Notes under the pieces: model-generated
Told to the model about the DNA's origin: nothing
What the model saw: only the letters and a program-made list of their open reading frames with translations
The model's database searches: none
Part shown: positions 1 to 6,073 of the stretch, in pieces
Numbering within the stretch: position 1 is the first letter of the stretch
Layout: the number at the start of each line of letters is the position of its first letter
Source of the DNA: Boseongicola sp. SB0662_bin_57
GTDB taxonomy: Bacteria; Pseudomonadota; Alphaproteobacteria; Rhodobacterales; Rhodobacteraceae
Assembly: GCA_009839535.1 (NCBI GenBank)
Contig: VXPN01000421.1
Location: 1-6,122, forward strand
DNA length: 6,122 nucleotides
Direction of reading: 5' to 3'
Position numbers and translations under genes: made by a program

Positions 1-1
1 C

Positions 2-1273
2 AACGGCTGGTGGGAGATCCTGCCCAAGCCGCCCGCACACAGGGTGCTGCAGGGCGACATCAGGGTGGAGACCGCCATTGTCGGCGCGGGCGTCTGCGGC
101 ATGGCGGTGGCACATCGACTGGGCGAGCTGCGCCAGGACGCGGAAATCGCCTTGATCGAGGCCGAGCGCGCGGGTTTCGGCGCCTCCGGCCGCAACGCCG
201 GTTTCATGCTGAACCTGCATTCACACGGCGCGCCGAAACGCATCGACATCCTGCGCCGGAACATGAAGCTGTGGGAAAGCGGCCTTTCGGACCTTCACCG
301 CATGGCGCGCGAATTCCAGATCGACTGCGCGTGGCACGATTTCGGTCGCATCTATGGCGCAGCGGGCCCGGATGGCGAAAGGCAGATCAAGAAGATTGCG
401 GGAACCCTCGACGAGCTTGAGCAGGAACGCAGGTGGCTTACGCAGGACGACATGGAAGCCAGGATCGGCACTCGGTTCTACGGGCGCGGTCTTCATGTGG
501 CGGGCAACGCGCTGGTGAATCCCGCGGCGCTCATGCGCGGCATTGCGCAGAACCTTCCCCGGAACGTGACCCTCTTCGAGGAGAGTCCCGTTGTCAGCCT
601 GGAGAGTGCCGACGGAGGCTTCACGATCGAGACTCCGCAAGGATCTGTCACGGCGGATCGCCTCGTCCTTGCCACCGGTGTCTTCCTGCGCCAGTTTGGC
701 ATAGCGTCCGGCCGTTACGTCCCGATGGCCACTTACGCCAGCCTGACCGCACCGCTGACGGACGGTGAGCTGTCGGCATCAGGTTTGGGCGAGCCGTTCG
801 GGCTGCTGGCCAGTTCGGAATACGGCGCCACGATTCGACTGACCAATGACAGGCGCATCCTGTTCAGGAACCTGTTCGAATTCGCGCCGAATGCTCCCAC
901 CCCGGCCCAAAGGGTCCTGGAAATCAGGAAGATTCACCGCGAAGCCATGCTGAAACGCTGGCCTGGGCTGCCAAGTACAGAATTCGTGCACTGTTGGGGC
1001 GGAACCATGGCGTTCACCTGGAACAACGGGGCGGTATTCGGGGAATATGCACCCAATCTGTATGCGGTCCTCGCCAGCGATGTCTCGCCCATGACACGCG
1101 GCGCCGCTGCTGGCCGGCTTCTGGCAGACCTCATGGACGGCAGGGACAGCGAGCTTCTGAGCCTGCAACTGGGAATTCCGGGCGCAGGCCGTCTCCCGCC
1201 CCGGCCATTTCTGGACCTTGGGATTGCCGCCCGGCGCGGCCTTTTGTATCTCGCAGCCCGAAGCGAGTTCTGA
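2..1273 (+). CDS. FAD-dependent oxidoreductase, DAO family (5' end cut by window edge)
   Basis: This is a flavoprotein oxidase or dehydrogenase of the DAO superfamily (PF01266), the group holding glycine oxidase, D-amino-acid dehydrogenase and PuuB-like gamma-glutamylputrescine oxidases. It probably oxidises an amine or amino acid in the cytoplasm; the substrate cannot be read from the sequence. The frame is open from base 2 to a TGA at 1271-1273, giving 423 visible residues. The first residues, NGWWEILPKPP, followed by LQGDIRVETAIVGAG match the usual segment before the Rossmann motif in PuuB-like proteins, so the true start lies upstream of the window. A GTG at 44 is possible but would cut off that segment. 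The dinucleotide motif GAGVCG is at visible residues 28-33 and ends in ALIEAE near 50-55. The family motif GFGASGRNAGF is at 58-68. Near the C-terminus, RGAAAGRLLADLMDGRDSEL is the usual last FAD-contact helix. Family is secure, specificity unknown. Confidence 0.9.
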   Translation, partial: NGWWEILPKPPAHRVLQGDIRVETAIVGAGVCGMAVAHRLGELRQDAEIALIEAERAGFGASGRNAGFMLNLHSHGAPKRIDILRRNMKLWESGLSDLHRMAREFQIDCAWHDFGRIYGAAGPDGERQIKKIAGTLDELEQERRWLTQDDMEARIGTRFYGRGLHVAGNALVNPAALMRGIAQNLPRNVTLFEESPVVSLESADGGFTIETPQGSVTADRLVLATGVFLRQFGIASGRYVPMATYASLTAPLTDGELSASGLGEPFGLLASSEYGATIRLTNDRRILFRNLFEFAPNAPTPAQRVLEIRKIHREAMLKRWPGLPSTEFVHCWGGTMAFTWNNGAVFGEYAPNLYAVLASDVSPMTRGAAAGRLLADLMDGRDSELLSLQLGIPGAGRLPPRPFLDLGIAARRGLLYLAARSEF

Positions 1274-1408
1274 CCGTAGCGCTTGCGTTGTCCGCGGCTG
1301 AATGAACCGTACCGGTTTGGCGCTGACCTCGTGCACGAGATTAGCGGCACGCCTGCGCCTTGCGCGCTCTACTGGCTGCCGACGGCGGAATCTTCGATAC
1401 ACCTGCAA
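1274..1408. other. Non-coding gap after the oxidoreductase gene
   Basis: No gene is supported here. Two small inverted repeats are visible. AACCG-TAC-CGGTT at 1305-1317 has 5-base arms and a 3-base loop but no T-run, so it is a poor terminator candidate. CTCGTGCACGAG at 1328-1339 is a perfect 12-base palindrome of unknown role. The right end, from roughly 1331, may be a diverged copy of the leader of the downstream permease gene: GCACGAGATTAGCG at 1333-1346 resembles GCACGAAATCCCTAGCG at 3508-3524 at a similar distance from the ATG, and GATACAC at 1397-1403 matches 3564-3570. The first of these matches needs a gap and is tentative. Confidence 0.5.
1328..1339. repeat. Perfect 12-base palindrome
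   Basis: CTCGTGCACGAG reads the same on both strands with no central loop, which suits a dimeric DNA-binding protein better than an RNA hairpin. It lies 54 bases after the oxidoreductase stop and 69 bases before the decayed permease start. No promoter elements were seen beside it. A 12-base palindrome can occur by chance in GC-rich DNA, so function is not claimed. Confidence 0.35.
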
Positions 1409-1660
1409 ATGCACATCTGACTTCCTGTCACCGAGGCGTCAGTCGGCGCCTTCGTTCCTCTCGGGCTCGGCGGCTTCTCGGGAATCCTGTCGGGAATGTT
1501 CGGTTTGGGCGGCTGGTTCCCGATGACTCCGCTCCAGTTCCTCATCAGCATCGCGCCGACCGTTGCCGTGACGACCGAAGTCCGCCAGATCGTCGCGGCC
1601 TCTTTCTCGAGCGCTCTCGCGCACCTGAAACAACGCACCGTCGATCTGAAGGTGGGCGTC
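1409..1660 (+). repeat. Direct repeat, upstream copy (tauE 5' region)
   Basis: This is the upstream member of a dispersed direct repeat, about 83% identical and ungapped over 252 bases to 3578-3829, with starts 2169 bases apart. The identity is too low for a recent duplication, unless the relic has been decaying fast. The two copies bracket the ATPase gene and its control region. Confidence 0.85.
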
Positions 1661-1670
1661 GCGCTTCCCT
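1409..1670 (+). pseudogene. Decayed 5' fragment of a TauE/SafE permease gene
   Basis: This is a dead, truncated relative of the intact permease gene that starts at 3578. Codons 1-84 of the two align without a gap (1409-1660 against 3578-3829), with 42 mismatches in 252 bases by hand count. Codon 4 is TGA here and TAC (Tyr) in the intact gene. Of 34 differing codons, 23 change the product and 11 are silent, as expected without selection on the protein. Damage falls on key places: the glycine-rich motif GVGGGFLM reads GLGGWFPM, and Pro, Gln and Arg appear inside predicted membrane helices. The leader AAGGGATACAC of the intact gene reads TCTTCGATACAC here, so the Shine-Dalgarno is also gone. Similarity ends near 1665; the frame runs on through unrelated sequence to a TAG at 1760-1762. 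An internal ATG at 1496 would give 88 residues lacking the first helix, so a functional short protein is unlikely. Confidence 0.9.
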
Positions 1671-1747
1671 TTTCCGTCGGCAACATGGCCGGCAACTTGA
1701 TGCCATGTGCAGTTCCGCCGTTCGCTGGCACTGCACTTTCCGCAAGT

Positions 1748-1761
1748 TATAGACATCTATA
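1748..1761. promoter_or_regulatory. Operator-like dyad upstream of the ATPase promoter
   Basis: TATAGA-CA-TCTATA is an inverted repeat with perfect 6-base arms and a 2-base centre. The same stretch also gives a direct repeat, TATAGAC at 1748-1754 and 1758-1764, spaced exactly 10 bases, so two sites on the same face of the helix are possible too. The right arm overlaps the proposed -35 element at 1760-1765, the position expected for a repressor site. The dyad sits in an AT-rich island within otherwise GC-rich DNA. The binding protein is unknown and no regulator gene is visible in the window. Confidence 0.45.
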
Positions 1762-1789
1762 GACCGATCAGGTTATATTTGACTATAAT
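1760..1789 (+). promoter_or_regulatory. Putative sigma70-type promoter of the ATPase gene
   Basis: A perfect -10 hexamer, TATAAT, lies at 1784-1789. Eighteen bases upstream is TAGACC at 1760-1765, which matches four of six positions of TTGACA. Transcription would start near 1796, leaving a leader of about 16 bases that carries little more than the Shine-Dalgarno. The -10 is clear; the -35 is weak, so an activator or a different -35 is possible. Confidence 0.5.
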
Positions 1790-1794
1790 TGTCC

Positions 1795-1803
1795 AGAAGG
1801 GGA
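1795..1803 (+). promoter_or_regulatory. Ribosome binding site that decides a TTG start
   Basis: AGAAGGGGA lies 8-9 bases before the TTG at 1812 but 20-21 bases before the first in-frame ATG at 1824. The spacing favours the TTG as the initiation codon of the ATPase gene. No comparable site lies just upstream of 1824, where the sequence reads TTGGACCAGCTA. Confidence 0.55.
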
Positions 1804-1811
1804 ACGCCGCA

Positions 1812-2984
1812 TTGGACCAGCTAATGAACCCATTTTCGCCCGGCGCCGGTTCGCCGCCACCGGAACTCGCAGGACGGGACCCCATCATCAGCGAAGCGAG
1901 AGTTGCGCTTGGTCGCGTGATCGCGGGACGAAGTTCGCAGTCACAGATTCTGCTGGGGCTGCGCGGGACAGGCAAGACGGTGCTGCTCAACAAGATCGAG
2001 GACCTTGCCGAGGAAGCAAACTACCTGACCTCTTTCGTGGAGGTCCCGGAAGCCAGAAGTCTCGCGGAACTTCTCTATCCGCAGATGAAGCAAGTTCTCA
2101 GGAGGCTGTCGAATGTGGAAGCGGCACGCGCAGCAGTCAATGCAGCGCTTTCAGGTCTGCGCAATTTCGCGTCCGTGTTCAAAGTTGCCGTTGGCGAGGT
2201 GGAAATTGGCGTCGAGCCAACGCCGGGAAGCGCCGACAGCGGCAATCTGGAGCTGGATCTCACCGAGATGTTCGAACTCATCGGACAGGCGGCAAGGGAT
2301 GCCGGTCGGGGTTGGGCGCTCCTGGTGGATGAGGTGCAATGCCTTTCGGAAAGGGACCTTGCGGCAATCATTGTGGCCGTGCACAGGGTCTCCCAGAAGA
2401 GCCTGCCGACATTGGTTGTGGCTGCGGGGCTTCCGCAGATTGCAGGACTTGCCTGTGACGCGAAATCCTATGCCGAACGGCTGTTCGCCTTTCCGGCCAT
2501 TGGCGCACTGGACAAGGACGCGGCCGTCGAAGCCATCCGCAATCCGGTTGAGAGACAGGGATCAAGAATTGATGACGAAGCGCTCGAAGAGATGTTCGCG
2601 AAAACGGATGGCTACCCGTTCTTCCTTCAGGAATGGGGGTACCAGGCATGGAATGCCGCAACGGAGAGCCCGATCACCCTTGATGACATGATTCGGGCTT
2701 CGGAGCAGGCGCTTGCGCGGCTGGACAGTGGTTTCTTCAAGGTCCGCATGGACCGCCTGACGCCAGCAGAGGTCGAGTACGTGAATGCGATGGCGGGCTT
2801 GGGTCGCGGCCCCTACAGATCCGTGGACGTCGCATCTGCCCTCGGAAAGGAGCTCGCCGCCCTGGGACCGCGCCGTGCCAGCATCATCGAAAAGGGAATG
2901 ATCTACAGTCCGGGCCACGGCGAAGTGGATTTCACGGTTCCGCTGTTTGACGACTTCCTGCGGCGAAGGAGTCCGGCCACCTGA
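1812..2984 (+). CDS. P-loop ATPase with C-terminal winged-helix-like region
   Basis: The product is a 390-residue, probably cytoplasmic ATP-binding protein of the AAA_16-like / COG1672 type, whose physiological role is not established. Numbered from the TTG at 1812, the N-terminal signature NPFSPGAGSPPPELAGRD spans about residues 6-23. Walker A, GLRGTGKT, is at 49-56. Walker B, ALLVDEVQ, is at 169-176 with the expected acidic pair. A sensor-like VVAAGLPQI is at 202-210, and the conserved DGYPFFLQEWGYQAWN at 266-281. Residues about 315-380, from LTPAEVEYVNAMAGLGRG to DFTVPLFDDFLRR, look like a winged helix-turn-helix, so DNA binding or protein docking is plausible. All ATPase motifs are intact. 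The start is TTG because of the Shine-Dalgarno at 1795-1803; ATG 1824 would remove four residues. The gene stands alone behind its own promoter and operator-like dyad, between the permease relic and the intact permease gene, which suggests insertion or rearrangement. Regulatory, STAND-like and defence roles are all open. Confidence 0.88.
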   Translation: MDQLMNPFSPGAGSPPPELAGRDPIISEARVALGRVIAGRSSQSQILLGLRGTGKTVLLNKIEDLAEEANYLTSFVEVPEARSLAELLYPQMKQVLRRLSNVEAARAAVNAALSGLRNFASVFKVAVGEVEIGVEPTPGSADSGNLELDLTEMFELIGQAARDAGRGWALLVDEVQCLSERDLAAIIVAVHRVSQKSLPTLVVAAGLPQIAGLACDAKSYAERLFAFPAIGALDKDAAVEAIRNPVERQGSRIDDEALEEMFAKTDGYPFFLQEWGYQAWNAATESPITLDDMIRASEQALARLDSGFFKVRMDRLTPAEVEYVNAMAGLGRGPYRSVDVASALGKELAALGPRRASIIEKGMIYSPGHGEVDFTVPLFDDFLRRRSPAT

Positions 2985-3577
2985 CCAGCCGGAGCTTCGA
3001 TTCGCCCTGAGCCTGATGCAAAGGGCGTGCCTCTCATGCCCGCCGCGGGCTTGCCAAATTGCCACCGAGACCGCCTCTGCCATCACGTTCCCGACCCGTG
3101 CGCGCCGACAAGGGTTCGCGACAGGCCTGTCCCAGGCGAAGCCTCGAAGGGCTGGCATGATCACCACCAGATTTCCGCCACCCAAAGGCATCTCGCGCTC
3201 GTGGACGTCAATGCGCACGGTTGCCTGGGCCGGCCCGACTCGTTCCGCGACCCCGGCCTGCGCCCCCCAAGGACTCCGGGTGAATTCCGGGCGCCGCGCG
3301 GCCAGGCGCCCTGAGATCGACTTGCCTGGATCAAGGTTCACCGTCGCCATAGATCGGAACAGGCTTGTCACCCGGCGGGGTCATCTCCGGAAGACGGAAG
3401 GCAGCCCGATCATCGAGTTTCGTCGCAGGCTTCCAGGCGCCGAAAGGACTCGTGCGGCCGTCACCTTCGAGTCGAGCGGCAGCCCCCCGGCCATGTTCCC
3501 AATTGCCGCACGAAATCCCTAGCGCCGTTCACGATTGGCCGTTGAAGGCTTCGCACACTAAGGGATACACGCGGCGA
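2985..3577. other. 593-base stretch with no supported gene
   Basis: No gene can be called. A forward frame is open from within the ATPase gene to a TAG at 3520-3522, and a reverse frame is open from 3371 back into the ATPase gene. Both translations are rich in Arg, Ala, Pro and Ser, have no recognisable domain, and lack a Shine-Dalgarno at any sensible start. In the reverse frame a TGA separates two protein-like stretches. Such double-stranded openness is common in GC-rich DNA but can also mark a decayed gene. A weak hairpin, CGCCCT at 3003-3008 with AGGGCG at 3022-3027, lies just after the ATPase stop but has no T-run. The last bases form the permease leader, with AAGGGA at 3560-3565. Confidence 0.5.
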
Positions 3578-3829
3578 ATGCACATCTACCTTCCCATAGC
3601 CGAGGTGTCGGTCGACGCCTTCCTTCTTCTCGGGCTCGGCGGCTTCGTGGGAATCCTGTCGGGAATGTTCGGCGTCGGTGGCGGATTCCTGATGACGCCG
3701 CTCCTGTTCTTCATCGGCATCCCGCCGGCCGTCGCGGTGGCAACCGAAGCCAACCAGATCGTCGCGTCCTCGTTCTCTGGCGCTCTCGCGCACCTGAAAC
3801 GGCGCACCGTCGACCTGAAGATGGGTGTC
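3578..3829 (+). repeat. Direct repeat, downstream copy (intact tauE 5' end)
   Basis: These are the first 84 codons of the intact permease gene, which match the decayed copy at 1409-1660 without a gap. Beyond codon 84 the two diverge abruptly, which marks the 3' breakpoint of the duplicated segment in the relic near 1660-1668. Confidence 0.85.
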
Positions 3830-4495
3830 GTCCTCCTTGCCGGCGGGCTCGTCGGTGCGGCCCTTGGCGTCCAGATATTCAATGCGCTGAAGGCCATCGG
3901 CCAGGTCGAGCTCCTCGTGCGCCTGTCCTACGTCGTCTTCCTGGGAACCATCGGCGGGCTCATGTTCGTCGAGAGCCTGAAGGCGATCCGGAGAAGCCGA
4001 ACGGGACGCCCCGCGCAGCGATACAGGAAGAGCCAGCTCGTCAACGTGCTTCCGTTCAAGACGAAGTTCCGCACGTCCGGAATCTACATCTCCGTCATCC
4101 CGCCGGTCGCTGTTGGCATCCTTGTCGGCGTCCTCGCGGCGATCATGGGCGTTGGCGGCGGATTCATCATGGTTCCCGCAATGATCTACGTCCTGGGCAT
4201 GCCCACGAAGGTCGTCGTCGGCACCTCCCTGTTCCAGATCATGTTCGTCACGGGCTTCACGACGCTCCTTCACGCGACCACGAACCACACGGTTGACGTC
4301 GTCCTTGCCGTCCTCCTGCTTGTGGGAGGCGTGCTCGGCGCCCAGGTGGGTACGCGAATCGGCGCGAGGCTCCAGGCCGAACAGCTTCGCATCCTGCTCT
4401 CACTCATCGTGCTTGCCGTTTGCGGCAAGCTCGCGCTGGACCTTCTCGTCCAGCCTTCCGAGATCTACTCCCTCGGGGCGGGAGCCGGTCACTGA
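3578..4495 (+). CDS. TauE/SafE-family (PF01925) anion permease
   Basis: This 305-residue inner-membrane protein belongs to the TauE/SafE / DUF81 family, members of which are implicated in exporting sulfite, sulfoacetate or related organic anions; the substrate here is not known. It has the two-repeat architecture of the family: GVGGGFLM at residues 32-39 after a first hydrophobic segment (about 13-31), and GVGGGFIM at 191-198 after another (about 170-190). Further hydrophobic segments lie near 41-57, 82-101, 112-131, 199-226, 240-258 and 270-290. A positively charged loop at about 137-165 separates the halves. ATG 3578 is chosen because family similarity begins there, AAGGGA lies 12 bases upstream, and the decayed copy aligns from the same codon. 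The frame is open upstream to 3365, but that extension is not protein-like. The TGA stop shares its final base with the next gene's ATG, implying coupled translation. Codons 1-84 are the template of the relic at 1409. Confidence 0.93.
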   Translation: MHIYLPIAEVSVDAFLLLGLGGFVGILSGMFGVGGGFLMTPLLFFIGIPPAVAVATEANQIVASSFSGALAHLKRRTVDLKMGVVLLAGGLVGAALGVQIFNALKAIGQVELLVRLSYVVFLGTIGGLMFVESLKAIRRSRTGRPAQRYRKSQLVNVLPFKTKFRTSGIYISVIPPVAVGILVGVLAAIMGVGGGFIMVPAMIYVLGMPTKVVVGTSLFQIMFVTGFTTLLHATTNHTVDVVLAVLLLVGGVLGAQVGTRIGARLQAEQLRILLSLIVLAVCGKLALDLLVQPSEIYSLGAGAGH

Positions 4496-5244
4496 TGCTG
4501 CGCCTCGCCCTCCTCCTCTGCCTCGTTGCGGCGCCGCTCAACGCCGAGGAAGTCGTCGCGGACCTGAGCCAGAGCCGCATTTCGATCACCACCGACTTCG
4601 ACGGGTCGGAAATCCTGATCTTCGGGGCGGTGAGGCGCGAGACTCCGATCCCAGCCGATGATCCGCTGCAGGTCCTGATCACGGTCGAGGGACCGTCGGA
4701 GCCGATCACCGTCCGCCGGAAGGCCCGCCGCTACGGAATCTGGGTCAACGCCGATGCCGTCGAGGTGGACAGCGCACCGAGCTTCTACGCGGTCGCCACG
4801 TCGGCGCCCTGGAGTGAAGCCATCAGCGACGTCGAGGATCTTCGCCACGACATCTCGACGCCGCGCGCGATCCGGTCGGTCGGCGCAACGATCGCCGGCT
4901 CGGAGGACTTCACCGAAGCGCTGATCCGCATCCGCACGGGCCAGGATCTCTACCAGTCCAGGATCGGCACCATCAAGTTCGAGCAGCAGACCCTGTTTTC
5001 CACGTCAATGCGCCTGCCCGCGAATCTCCACGAAGGCGACTACCGCGCGCGGTTCTTCCTGACCCGGAAGGGACAGGTCGTCGACATGTTCGAAACGGCG
5101 ATCGACGTCCGGAAGGTCGGATTGGAGCGCTTCCTGTTCAGGCTCTCGCGCGAGAATCCGTTGATCTACGGAATCATGTCGCTGGCCATCGCCATCATGG
5201 CGGGCTGGGGCGCCTCCGCAGCCTTCCGCACCTTCCGGACGTGA
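4495..5244 (+). CDS. TIGR02186 / Alph_Pro_TM (PF09608) membrane-anchored protein
   Basis: This 249-residue protein belongs to a family of unknown function described from alphaproteobacteria. An N-terminal signal peptide is clear: MLR, then a hydrophobic core at about residues 4-15, with likely cleavage after A17 (PLNA before EEVVADLS). The central part, about 18-215, would lie in the periplasm and carries the family-like opening SQSRISITTDFDGSEILIFG. A single C-terminal membrane helix, about 222-243 (PLIYGIMSLAIAIMAGWGAS), ends in a short RTFRT tail. The product should therefore be anchored with its main domain outside the cytoplasmic membrane. ATG 4495 overlaps the permease TGA by one base (TGATG), with GGGAG about ten bases upstream. 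An earlier in-frame start at 4420 would lie inside the permease gene and hide the signal peptide. The coupling suggests a periplasmic partner or accessory of the permease, which is inference from context. Confidence 0.93.
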   Translation: MLRLALLLCLVAAPLNAEEVVADLSQSRISITTDFDGSEILIFGAVRRETPIPADDPLQVLITVEGPSEPITVRRKARRYGIWVNADAVEVDSAPSFYAVATSAPWSEAISDVEDLRHDISTPRAIRSVGATIAGSEDFTEALIRIRTGQDLYQSRIGTIKFEQQTLFSTSMRLPANLHEGDYRARFFLTRKGQVVDMFETAIDVRKVGLERFLFRLSRENPLIYGIMSLAIAIMAGWGASAAFRTFRT

Positions 5245-5255
5245 ACTTCACGCGC

Positions 5256-5279
5256 TCTTCGTCCGGGACCTTCCGAAGA
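5256..5279. terminator. Possible hairpin between convergent genes
   Basis: TCTTCG at 5256-5261 pairs with CGAAGA at 5274-5279 around a 12-base loop, in the 91-base gap where the Alph_Pro_TM gene and the minus-strand SDR gene converge. A second pairing, GACCGG at 5278-5283 with CCGGTC at 5305-5310, is also possible. Neither is followed by a T-run, so a Rho-independent terminator is only a weak suggestion. Confidence 0.22.
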
Positions 5280-5335
5280 CCGGCAGGGCGCACCGACCGC
5301 AAGCCCGGTCAATGGCCGGCAGGACGGAGCGCTGC

Positions 5336-6073
5336 TCAACCGCGACCGACATAGGGCATCTTGGTCGCCATCACGGTCATGAACTGGACGTTCGCGTCAA
5401 GCGGCAGCTCGCACATGTGCAGGACTGAACGCGCGACGTGACCCACGTCCATCGTCGGTTCCGGCTGCAGGGATCCGTCCGCCTGGGGGCGACCCGCCGC
5501 CATGTCCTCGGTCATCTCGGTCAACGCGTTCCCGACGTCGACCTGCCCGCAGGCGATGTCGAACTTTCGCCCGTCCAGGGAGAGGCTTCGCGTCAACCCG
5601 GTCACCGCATGCTTGGTGGCCGTGTAGGGCACCGACCGCCAGCGCGGAACGTAAGCCGAGACCGATCCGTTGTTGACGATGCGCCCGCCACGGGGAGACT
5701 GGGCGCGCATGTGCCTGAACGCCGCGCGGGCGCAGTTGAACATGCCGGTCAGGTTCACGGCGAGCACGCTCTCCCAGGTCGCATCGTCGATCTCGTCGAT
5801 CGGAACGGCGGGGCTGCCTCGGCCAGCGTTGTTGAACAGCGCGTCGATCCGGCCCGTCCTGCCGGCAAGATCGGCGAAGGCGGCGTCAACCGCGCTGCTG
5901 TCCGTCACGTCCGCAGCAAGCGGCACCGCTTCGTTCCGGCCGTCGCAGAGCCGGGCGAGCTTGTCGGCGCTTCGCGCCAGGCAGCCTACGGTCCAGCCCG
6001 CCTCCAGGAACGTCTCGGCCGTTGCCTTGCCTATCCCCTGGCTTGCGCCGGTGATGATGATGGTCCCGTTCAT
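5336..6073 (-). CDS. Classical short-chain dehydrogenase/reductase (SDR)
   Basis: This 245-residue cytoplasmic NAD(P)-dependent oxidoreductase has the full classical SDR set. The cofactor motif TGASQGIG is at residues 8-15 and NNAG at 81-84. The catalytic tetrad is Asn107 (AVNLTG), Ser137 (NNGSVSAY), Tyr150 and Lys154 (YTATK). Length is usual for the family. The Arg at 34 (CLARSADKLA), soon after the second strand, resembles NADP-preferring members, but this is only a hint. The substrate, a carbonyl or alcohol, is not predictable. The start ATG (complement of 6071-6073) has a strong purine-rich site, GGAGGAGGAG at 6076-6085. The ATG overlaps the TGA of an upstream minus-strand gene (ATGA), so the two are probably co-transcribed and translationally coupled. 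It converges on the Alph_Pro_TM gene and is not part of that operon. Confidence 0.95.
   Translation of the reverse strand: MNGTIIITGASQGIGKATAETFLEAGWTVGCLARSADKLARLCDGRNEAVPLAADVTDSSAVDAAFADLAGRTGRIDALFNNAGRGSPAVPIDEIDDATWESVLAVNLTGMFNCARAAFRHMRAQSPRGGRIVNNGSVSAYVPRWRSVPYTATKHAVTGLTRSLSLDGRKFDIACGQVDVGNALTEMTEDMAAGRPQADGSLQPEPTMDVGHVARSVLHMCELPLDANVQFMTVMATKMPYVGRG

Noticed and set aside
1496..1762. An 88-codon frame in the permease relic read as a functional small membrane protein
   Set aside because: It would begin inside the first glycine-rich motif, lacks the first helix, has no Shine-Dalgarno, and its last third is unrelated to the family.
1707..1811. N-terminal extension of the ATPase upstream of the TTG
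   Set aside because: It would start within the relic's tail and be translated through the promoter and the Shine-Dalgarno. The extension (MQFRRSLALHFP...) does not resemble the family's N-terminus.
2562..3371. Reverse open frame of 269 codons
   Set aside because: It lies antisense over about 420 bases of the well-supported ATPase gene, including conserved motifs. Only the part outside that gene (about 2985-3350) might be a relic, and it is reported as such.
2947..3522. Forward open frame of about 191 codons overlapping the ATPase 3' end
   Set aside because: It has no ribosome site at its starts (for example ATG 3016), an Arg/Pro/Ala/Ser-rich shadow-like composition and no recognisable domain.
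1331..3829. A transposon or insertion sequence with terminal inverted repeats around the ATPase
   Set aside because: The flanking repeats are direct copies of coding sequence, and no transposase, integrase, terminal inverted repeat or short target-site duplication was found.
3461..4288. Reverse open frame of 275 codons opposite the permease gene
   Set aside because: Its Asp/Glu/Arg/His-rich product is the mirror of hydrophobic permease codons, a typical antisense shadow.
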